Assembly: GCF_020741395.1 (NCBI RefSeq)
Contig: NZ_DYZA01000064.1
Span: 1-13,753, forward strand
Reading direction: 5' to 3'
DNA: 13,753 bases
From: Mailhella massiliensis
GTDB taxonomy: Bacteria; Desulfobacterota; Desulfovibrionia; Desulfovibrionales; Desulfovibrionaceae
Of the stretch, positions 5,557 through 11,677 are shown one piece after another. The notes below the pieces were generated by a model, which was given only the letters and a program-made list of their open reading frames with translations, was not told the origin of the DNA and ran no database searches. Positions within the stretch are counted from its first letter, which is position 1. Each line of letters begins with the position of its first letter. Both the position numbers and the translations under genes were made by a program.

Positions 5557-7500
5557 TTATAGTGTGAGAGCTGCATGGAAGCCGCCGTGAACGGCATCCA
5601 TGATTTTTGCGGTCTTGAGGCAGTCGCCCACGGAAATGCAGGGACAATCCAGCGTTGCGGACAGGGCGGAGGCGAGTTCCGAATCCGGGCGGCAGCCGAC
5701 GGCTATGACAAGGGTATGGAAACCGCTCAGCACCTCTTCCCGCCCTGAACTCAGACGTACGGTGACGGAATGATCGGATCCGACGGAGAGAATTTCATTG
5801 CCGGCCCGGCATTCCACCTGCATGGAGGCCAGGCGGCGCATCAGAAGCACGCGTGCGCACCATTCCATGTCTTTGGCAAGCTGAGGCTGCATTTCTACAA
5901 TGGTGACGGACTTTCCCTGAGCGGCAAGAAATTCCGCAGTTTCACAGCCGATGAGCCCGCCGCCGAGCACAAGCACCTTTTGCCCGCAGGGAGCGCCGCG
6001 CAACACGTCCTGCGCAAGTACGGCATCGGTTGCCGCCGCACAGAAGCGCGGCCGGATGGGCAGGCTGCCGGCAGCTGCGATGACGGCGTCGGGGTGCAGA
6101 GCGCGGACCTTGTCCACCGTAGCTTCTTCTGCAAAGCGGAAGTGCACGCCCGCCCGCACGGCCTTCCCGTACAGATAGCGGGCAATACGGAGCAGGTCTT
6201 CCTTATGGGGCGGAACGGCGGCCAGATTGATCTGCCCCCCGGCCTTGTCGGAGCGTTCCAGCAAGGTGACGCCGTGCCCGCGTTCTGCGGCGGTGGCTGC
6301 GGCCATAAGCCCTGCCGGGCCCGCGCCTATGACGACCACGCGGCGGGAAGATGCAGCCTTCGGTACGCGGGGCATGGAGGCTTCATTGCCGGACAGAGGG
6401 TTCAGAGCGCAGGTGATGGGGATCATTTTGTCGGCATTACCCACACATCCCTGGCCGCAGGCTACGCAAGGGCAGATTTCTTCTTCCCTGCCGGAGGCGA
6501 ATTTTTCCACCAGGTGCGAGTCCGCGATAAGCGCGCGGCCCATTATGGCGAAGTCGGCAATACCTTCCGCCACCACATGTTCGGCGGTTTCAACATCGGA
6601 AATACGGCCGGTAAGTATGACGCGGAGCCTGTCCCCCAGTTCTTTTTTGACGGCAAGGCTGGTTGCGGCATTCCAGGCCTTCGGCATACAGGTGGGGGGC
6701 GTCATGAGCTCAAAGCAGTATTGCATGCCTGCGGTAATATCAATGGCATTCAGACCGGCATCGGCAAGTGTGCGGCACAGCGCGAGCGTTGTTTCCAGGT
6801 CTATACCGTTGCCGTCGGGCACGTCTTCCACGGAGGTGTGCCGGTACAGGATGGGGTAATCTTCCCCCACAGCAGCGCGTACGGAGCGCACGACTTCGGC
6901 GGGGAAACGCAGGCGTTTTTCCAGGGAGCCGCCGTAGCCGTCGGTGCGGCGGTTGGTGAAGGCCGAAACGGACTGCTCCAGAAGGTAGCCGCTGGCCCCG
7001 TGGATTTCTACGGCGTCGAAGCCCGCTTCCTTGGCACGCACGGCGGCCTTTGCCCAGGCGTCTGCCAGCCTGGCGAGTTCTTCTTCATCAAGAACCAGTG
7101 CGTTGTCCGGGTCGAACACGCCGGGGATCACGCTGAATATCCGGCGCGGCATGTGGGAAAATTCGGGATGGGCACGCCCTCCGCCGTGCTGAAGCTGTAT
7201 GGCGATGCGGGCGCCGTGGGCATGAACGCGCCTGGTGAGCAGACGCAGGCCGGGAATGAAGCGGTCGTCGCTGATATCCAGCCCGTGAAGAAAAGTTTTG
7301 CCTGAAGGATCAATGGAGGTTGCTTCTACAATGATGAGTCCCACGCCGCCCTTGGCCCGTTCTTCATAGTACGAGAGCAGGCGTTCCGTGACATAACCGC
7401 CGTCCACGGCCATGTCTGTGACCATGCCGGGGAGAACATAGCGATTGCGGATGGAAAGCGTATGGATATTCAGGGGGGTGAGTGAAACAGGGGTATGCAT
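5557..7500 (-). CDS. OYE-A: NADH:flavin oxidoreductase / 2,4-dienoyl-CoA reductase-like iron-sulfur flavoenzyme
   Basis: A 647-residue protein with the three-part plan of bacterial 2,4-dienoyl-CoA reductase (FadH) and bile-acid BaiCD/BaiH-type enzymes. An old yellow enzyme FMN barrel spans about 1-340. A 4Fe-4S motif follows, Cys345-x2-Cys348-x3-Cys352-x11-Cys364. A FAD/NAD(P)H pyridine-nucleotide reductase module runs from about 387, with GAGPAG (392-397) and GGGLIG (513-518). It is expected to reduce activated C=C bonds using NAD(P)H through FAD, 4Fe-4S and FMN. The barrel keeps QLQHGG (102-107), HGASGYL (167-173) with Tyr172, and YGGS. It departs from the usual HGAHGYLxxQFLSP in having Ser170 and SVSAF. 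The start at 7500 is chosen because AAGGA lies 7 bases upstream; a 26-residue extension to 7578 would cover non-coding sequence. It is a paralogue of OYE-B over its whole length. The substrate is unknown. Confidence 0.9.
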   Translation of the reverse strand: MHTPVSLTPLNIHTLSIRNRYVLPGMVTDMAVDGGYVTERLLSYYEERAKGGVGLIIVEATSIDPSGKTFLHGLDISDDRFIPGLRLLTRRVHAHGARIAIQLQHGGGRAHPEFSHMPRRIFSVIPGVFDPDNALVLDEEELARLADAWAKAAVRAKEAGFDAVEIHGASGYLLEQSVSAFTNRRTDGYGGSLEKRLRFPAEVVRSVRAAVGEDYPILYRHTSVEDVPDGNGIDLETTLALCRTLADAGLNAIDITAGMQYCFELMTPPTCMPKAWNAATSLAVKKELGDRLRVILTGRISDVETAEHVVAEGIADFAIMGRALIADSHLVEKFASGREEEICPCVACGQGCVGNADKMIPITCALNPLSGNEASMPRVPKAASSRRVVVIGAGPAGLMAAATAAERGHGVTLLERSDKAGGQINLAAVPPHKEDLLRIARYLYGKAVRAGVHFRFAEEATVDKVRALHPDAVIAAAGSLPIRPRFCAAATDAVLAQDVLRGAPCGQKVLVLGGGLIGCETAEFLAAQGKSVTIVEMQPQLAKDMEWCARVLLMRRLASMQVECRAGNEILSVGSDHSVTVRLSSGREEVLSGFHTLVIAVGCRPDSELASALSATLDCPCISVGDCLKTAKIMDAVHGGFHAALTL

Positions 7501-7507
7501 TTCGGAA

Positions 7508-7512
7508 TCCTT
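7508..7512 (-). promoter_or_regulatory. RBS that sets the OYE-A start
   Basis: AAGGA on the minus strand, 7 bases before the ATG at 7500, within the longer purine-rich run GGGAAGGA. Confidence 0.55.
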
Positions 7513-7596
7513 CCCTGAAGAGTGTTCTGGAAAAGAATCAGAGTCGCTTGCCTCCGGGCGGGCAGAGAAGCGCGGCATATTTCATTCTTTCCGGGG

Positions 7597-7629
7597 GATT
7601 CCGCCGGATACCGGGTACCCGGCGGAATC
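7597..7629 (-). other. Intercistronic stem-loop just after AH-B
   Basis: A perfect 11-base stem (7597-7607 with 7619-7629) starts 6 bases after the AH-B stop. Its 11-base loop holds a further short dyad. The minus-strand 3' flank is CCCCCGG, so there is no U tract. It probably acts as a partial terminator or protects the upstream message, which would lower OYE-A and AH-A expression relative to the transporter and AH-B. Confidence 0.45.
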
Positions 7630-7635
7630 GGATGT

Positions 7636-8493
7636 TCAGTCTATGCCCAACAGGCGGGCGGCGTTGCCGTAGAGCGACAGTTCAAGCGCTTCAGGATCCC
7701 ACGGACGCTTCTTCCAGCCTTCGATGGTCTGCTTCAGGCTGCGTTCGGGGTAGGTGCTGCCGAAGATGGTGCGGTACTTCAGGAAGGAGTTGGCCGCTTC
7801 AATGTAAGTATCAGCAAAGGGCATGCAGTCGATGTACACATAGCAGTCGGGCACCAGATAGACATTGGGGCAGCGCATGGCTACGGCGAGCATACGTTCC
7901 ACATGCGGCCAGCAGGCGTGGGCCACCACAATTTTCATATCAGGATAGCGAGTGGCGACATGCTGGACGATGATGGGATCGGAATAGCTGAGGTCGGGGC
8001 CGAGGGCAGCGCTGACGCTCATGACGAGAATGCCGCCGAGTTCGTGGCACTTATCGTACACGGGAGTGAAAACGGGGTCGTCGCCCTTAAGCGGGGGATT
8101 GAGCCAGCCCGGATCCACGCTGATGCCCTTGAAGCCCAGCTTGGAAATGCAGCGCTCCACTTCTTCCACGGCGTCGGGGTCGCAGGGGTCGATACCGGCG
8201 AAGGGAATGAATCTCCCCGGATATTTCTGGGTGAGTTCATACAGGTCGTCGTTGCTCACCACACCGAAGTCGTCGGCATGGCGGCCCATGAGGACGGCCT
8301 TCACAATGCCGTTGTCGTCCATTTCCTTGACAAAGGCGTCCATGTCATGAGCATCGGCAGTCACGTTCGGTTCACGGCCGAGTTCAAAGGCGCCCCATTC
8401 CGCAGGATCGGCAGGAAGCGGACGCCACGGTTTGTAGAGGCTCAGATTAAGATAGCTCTTGTACGGAGGACGGGCACGAAAATCAATAATCAT
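7636..8493 (-). CDS. Amidohydrolase-fold protein AH-B lacking the usual metal ligands
   Basis: A 285-residue paralogue of AH-A in the amidohydrolase_2 family. It opens with MIIDFRARPPYKS, so the strand-1 His-x-His is Arg6-Ala-Arg8. The strand-5 His is replaced within LVMSVS (156-161), and the late motif reads FGSTYP (244-249) with Thr247 for Asp. The strand-6 His is kept (His192 in VAHAC). Shared blocks with AH-A include GPDLxYSDPI (165-174), the identical MLAVAMRCPN (201-210), PDCYxY and NAARLLG at the C-terminus. Conservation of these blocks while the metal ligands are missing in both copies suggests a retained, altered function and not decay. AAGGAG sits 7 bases before the ATG at 8493, and an in-frame ATG at 8529 is rejected. 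It lies 63 bases after the binding-protein gene, linking it to import of the substrate. Confidence 0.86.
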   Translation of the reverse strand: MIIDFRARPPYKSYLNLSLYKPWRPLPADPAEWGAFELGREPNVTADAHDMDAFVKEMDDNGIVKAVLMGRHADDFGVVSNDDLYELTQKYPGRFIPFAGIDPCDPDAVEEVERCISKLGFKGISVDPGWLNPPLKGDDPVFTPVYDKCHELGGILVMSVSAALGPDLSYSDPIIVQHVATRYPDMKIVVAHACWPHVERMLAVAMRCPNVYLVPDCYVYIDCMPFADTYIEAANSFLKYRTIFGSTYPERSLKQTIEGWKKRPWDPEALELSLYGNAARLLGID

Positions 8494-8500
8494 GGTATAG

Positions 8501-8506
8501 CTCCTT
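8501..8506 (-). promoter_or_regulatory. RBS that sets the AH-B start
   Basis: AAGGAG on the minus strand, 7 bases before the ATG at 8493. The upstream ATG at 8529 lies within the intercistronic hairpin and has no such site. Confidence 0.65.
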
Positions 8507-8515
8507 ATGACATTG

Positions 8516-8541
8516 GGGGGCATTTTCATGCCCCCTTTTTT
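8516..8541 (+). terminator. Stem-loop with T6 tract, oriented against the operon
   Basis: An 8-base perfect stem (8516-8523 with 8528-8535), a TTTC loop and six T follow one another on the plus strand. This is the form of a Rho-independent terminator for plus-strand transcripts. The operon runs on the minus strand, where the same hairpin has A6 before it and CAATG after it. On that strand it would act at most as an mRNA-stabilising stem between the binding-protein gene and AH-B. Confidence 0.5.
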
Positions 8542-8556
8542 GCCTTTGTGTGCTGC

Positions 8557-9534
8557 TTACTTGATCAGACCGACTTCCTTGTAGTACTTGGCGGCGCCGG
8601 GATGCAGAGGAGCACCGGTATCAAGGCCGGCCTTTTCAGCGGTGCAGTTGCTCCACGCGGCGTTGCCCTTGCGGATATCGTCGAGGTTGGTAATGAAAGC
8701 CTTGGTGATCCTGTAGGCGAGGTCTTCGTCCATGTCGGCGCGGACCAGGAGTTCGTTGCAGGTGGCCACCGTCTTGATTTCCTTGCCGACATGTCCCTTG
8801 AAGAGGTGGGCGGGAATGGTGCCGGGAGTCAGGCCGTACTTCTTGCTCACGGTTTCGATGACTTTTTCATCAAGAGGCAGCCACACGAGGTCGACGGACT
8901 GAACGAGTTCGGTGAAGAACCAGGATTCGCCGGGGCCGACCCACACGATAGCGTCGAGCTGGCCGTCCTTCATCATGTTCACAACGTCGTCGAAGTTGTT
9001 GTTGTACAGCTTGCTGCCCCAGTCCTTGAGTTCCTTGTAGGAAGTTCCGTAGGCTTCGAGTACCCAGCCGAAGTAGGTATGTTCGGAGCTGCCGACGGCG
9101 CCGTGAGACAGACGTATCTTTTTCTTTTCCTTGATGAACTGCTCAATGGAGGTGATGCCGGACTTCTTGGTGACCACGAAGTGCAGGGGGGCGGTGTCGT
9201 TCAGATTGGCAAAGGCGGCCACATTGGTGTAGGCCTTCTTGAACGGATCACGGCCTTCAATGGCGGCCATGTTCGAGGGGCGCATGCCGATGGCGATATC
9301 GGCCTTGTGCTGCTGCAGCATGGCCACGTTGGACATGGAGCTGCCCGGCAGCATGGTCACTTCGTATTCGGGATTCGCGTCAGTAAAAGCTTTGGCCACA
9401 AGGCCCATGCCCAGATACCAGCCTCCGGAGACGGGGCCGGAAACTGCGGTGAGTTTCTTCTCTGCGGCGTTGCCGGGGTAGGGGAGCATGGTGATCGCAA
9501 GGGCCACAAGTGCTGCGGAGAGAAGTTTGCGCAT
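8557..9534 (-). CDS. TAXI-family TRAP transporter solute-binding protein
   Basis: A 325-residue periplasmic binding protein that captures a solute and hands it to the fused TRAP permease. A signal peptide is clear: MRKLL, a hydrophobic core (5-17), and cleavage after the alanines around residue 24. The mature protein opens with the TAXI-type GPVSGGWYLGMG stretch (33-44). It continues with LPGSSMSNVAMLQQHKADIA (62-81) and the second lobe with HGAVGSSEH. TAXI proteins are the TRAP binding proteins that pair with 4TM-12TM fused permeases, which is what follows here. They bind carboxylates such as glutamate or dicarboxylates in the few cases studied, so an organic acid is likely. The start has AGGAGG upstream, and it lies 36 bases after the permease gene. 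Binding-protein stoichiometry would benefit from the stem-loop downstream. Confidence 0.92.
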   Translation of the reverse strand: MRKLLSAALVALAITMLPYPGNAAEKKLTAVSGPVSGGWYLGMGLVAKAFTDANPEYEVTMLPGSSMSNVAMLQQHKADIAIGMRPSNMAAIEGRDPFKKAYTNVAAFANLNDTAPLHFVVTKKSGITSIEQFIKEKKKIRLSHGAVGSSEHTYFGWVLEAYGTSYKELKDWGSKLYNNNFDDVVNMMKDGQLDAIVWVGPGESWFFTELVQSVDLVWLPLDEKVIETVSKKYGLTPGTIPAHLFKGHVGKEIKTVATCNELLVRADMDEDLAYRITKAFITNLDDIRKGNAAWSNCTAEKAGLDTGAPLHPGAAKYYKEVGLIK

Positions 9535-9570
9535 GGAGTTCCTCCTGCTGTTAGGGTGAATGGCGCTGCG

Positions 9571-11463
9571 TTAGGCCGCAGCGGGAGTTACGTTTCTGGA
9601 CCGGAACTTCTGGAAGAAGAAAACGAGAGCCAGAGAACCGAGACCGGCAAGATCGGTGAGCGTTCCGGGGTAGAACAGCATCAGACCGCTCATGATGAGA
9701 AGAATACGTTCCCACAGCTGGCAACGGCAGACCAGCCAGTTCTGCATGCCCGCGGCAAGGCTGAGGGCGCCGATGACGGCGGAAGCGAAGGCCAGACCTA
9801 TTTCCGTCCAGGTACCTTCCATGAGCAGGGCGGGCTCAAACACGAACATGACGGGAACAATGAAGGCGGCTATGCCCAGTTTCATGGAGGTGACGCCCGT
9901 CTCCATGGCGTTTGCCTCTGCTATTGCCGCCCCTGCGTATGCTGCTAGACACACTGGTGGTGTTATGACGGACAGGATGGCATAGAAGTATACGAACATG
10001 TGGGCGGCCACGGCGGGAATGCCGACCTTCATGAGTGCGGGAGCACCGAGGGTGGCCACGATGATGTAGGCGGGAGCTGTGGGGAGGCCCATGCCGAGCA
10101 CGATGCAGGTGAGCATGAGGAGGAAGAGCAGGAGCAGGAGATTGCCGTCAGCGAATTCCGTGATGACGAGGATGAACTTGTAGCCGACGCCCGTGAGGCT
10201 CACGATACCGATGATGATACCGGCGCAGGCACAGCTTGCGGAGACCATCAGGGAGTTCTTGGCGGAAAGTTCAAGGGCATACAGGAAGCGCTTCAGGGTG
10301 AAGCGGGTTTCTTCCCTGAAGAGACTGAGCAGGATGATGCATACCGTACCGTAGAAGGCGCAGGCCGTGACGCTCCGCCCCATCAGAAGAATCGTGATGA
10401 GGAACACCAGCGGGAACATGTAGTACAGTCTGCGAATAACTTCGGAGGCTTTGGGAATGAGATCGGGCGGGATGGCGCCCATGTTCTTGCGTACAGCCTC
10501 AAAGTGAATACAGAGATACAGGGTGAGGTAGTAGAGGACGGAGGGAATGAGTGCAGCTTGAGCGATGGTGAGGTAGCTTACGCCCACAACATCGGCCATG
10601 ATGAAGGCCGCTGCGCCCATGATGGGAGGCATCATCTGGCCGCCGGTGGAGGCCACGGCTTCCACGGCGCCGGCAAAATGAGGCTCATAGCCTACTTTTT
10701 TCATGAGGGGAATGGTGAAAGTGCCCGTGCCGTACACGTTGGAAGCTGCGGAACCGTTGATGGTGCCGAACAGGGCGGAAGCAAAAATGGCCACTTTGGC
10801 AGGGCCGCCTTTAGCTTTTTTCGTAAGCAGGCAGGAGAGGGACATGAACACCGAGCTCATGTTGGAACATTCGAGAAATGCCCCGAACATGACGAAGGCG
10901 AATATCATGCCGGCGGCCGCGCCGAGGGGTACGCCGTAGATACCGTCGGTGAGCAGGAAGAGCTGTTCAATGAGGCGTTCGTATTCGATGCCGTTATGGG
11001 CGAGTCCGCCGGGCATATGTTCGCCCCAGATGCCGTAGGCAAGAAACGCCAGGGAGATGATGACGAGAGAAAGGCCGGAGGTCCGGCGGGTGATTTCAAG
11101 GGTGACGATGATGAGACCGGTACCGTAGAAGATATCGAGAGAGGTCACATCATCAATGTATTTTATGCGTTCGGCCAGGGCTTCAGCCTGCTGGAAGACA
11201 TAGATGTTGATGGCGACCGCCAGGGCGATCAACAGCAGATCCATCAGAAGGAACAGAGGATTTTCTTTCTCCCCTGGTTTTACCTTGACGGGCGGGATCA
11301 GCATGAAGGTAAGCACGGCGATGAGGCTGAGATGCGTGCCGCGCAGGATGTGCGTGTCGGTGACGCCGAAACCGCCGGTGAAGTATATTTGGAAAATGGA
11401 AAGGATGATGGCAACGACAGTCACCACCGGTTTCAGGGTTGATCGATCAAAAGCCAGAGACAT
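9571..11463 (-). CDS. TRAP transporter fused permease (DctQM-type, 4TM-12TM)
   Basis: A 630-residue inner-membrane protein joining the small (about 1-125) and large (about 126-625) TRAP permease subunits, as in other TAXI systems. It is a secondary importer driven by an ion gradient, usually sodium. Conserved segments are INGSAASNVYGTGTFTIPLM (235-254), ASTGGQMMPPIMGAAAFIMA (271-290), GMGLPTAPAYIIVATLG (457-473) and YFYAILSVITPPVCLAAYAG (492-511). The start is firm, with AAGGAGG 7 bases before the ATG at 11463. Codons 500-517 (9913-9966) are oddly rich in A-ending codons compared with the rest of the gene. It precedes the binding-protein gene, the order normally reversed in many TRAP operons. 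Confidence 0.93.
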   Translation of the reverse strand: MSLAFDRSTLKPVVTVVAIILSIFQIYFTGGFGVTDTHILRGTHLSLIAVLTFMLIPPVKVKPGEKENPLFLLMDLLLIALAVAINIYVFQQAEALAERIKYIDDVTSLDIFYGTGLIIVTLEITRRTSGLSLVIISLAFLAYGIWGEHMPGGLAHNGIEYERLIEQLFLLTDGIYGVPLGAAAGMIFAFVMFGAFLECSNMSSVFMSLSCLLTKKAKGGPAKVAIFASALFGTINGSAASNVYGTGTFTIPLMKKVGYEPHFAGAVEAVASTGGQMMPPIMGAAAFIMADVVGVSYLTIAQAALIPSVLYYLTLYLCIHFEAVRKNMGAIPPDLIPKASEVIRRLYYMFPLVFLITILLMGRSVTACAFYGTVCIILLSLFREETRFTLKRFLYALELSAKNSLMVSASCACAGIIIGIVSLTGVGYKFILVITEFADGNLLLLLFLLMLTCIVLGMGLPTAPAYIIVATLGAPALMKVGIPAVAAHMFVYFYAILSVITPPVCLAAYAGAAIAEANAMETGVTSMKLGIAAFIVPVMFVFEPALLMEGTWTEIGLAFASAVIGALSLAAGMQNWLVCRCQLWERILLIMSGLMLFYPGTLTDLAGLGSLALVFFFQKFRSRNVTPAAA

Positions 11464-11677
11464 GAGTAACCTCCTTGCACAGGGATTTCAGCATGCGGGG
11501 AACATACTGAAGAGCAGAGGCCGGGGGCTTGGGCCTTGCTCGGGGACAGTCTTTCTTCCTGTGGAAATCGGACTGCCGATCGTTGTTCGTCCTGACAGAC
11601 GTTTGTATCTGCTTTCAGCGGCGAACCTGTTTCGGAGGTATCGCGGGGGACGATACCTCCGTTTGTTTTTCAGTGCA
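11464..11677. other. Intergenic region between OYE-B and the TRAP permease
   Basis: This is the largest gap in the operon (214 bases). It contains the stem-loop at 11634-11660 and a short dyad ATCGG-ACTG-CCGAT (11567-11580). A promoter for the transporter half could lie here, but no -35/-10 or -24/-12 pair is convincing by eye. Confidence 0.5.
11634..11660. terminator. Stem-loop after OYE-B, T-rich on the plus-strand side
   Basis: A perfect 10-base stem (11634-11643 with 11651-11660) closes a 7-base loop, 17 bases after the OYE-B stop. On the plus strand it is followed by GTTTGTTTTT; on the minus strand by GAAACAGG. It may partly end OYE-B transcription, or it may block plus-strand transcripts from entering OYE-B. 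Confidence 0.45.

Noticed and set aside
7522..9948. 808-codon open frame on the plus strand
   Set aside because: It runs antisense to three well-supported genes. Its translation is rich in Gly, His and Val with no recognisable domain, the usual shadow of GC-rich codon usage.
10000..11442. 480-codon open frame on the plus strand
   Set aside because: It is antisense to the TRAP permease. Its Glu/Gly/His-rich composition mirrors hydrophobic codons on the other strand.
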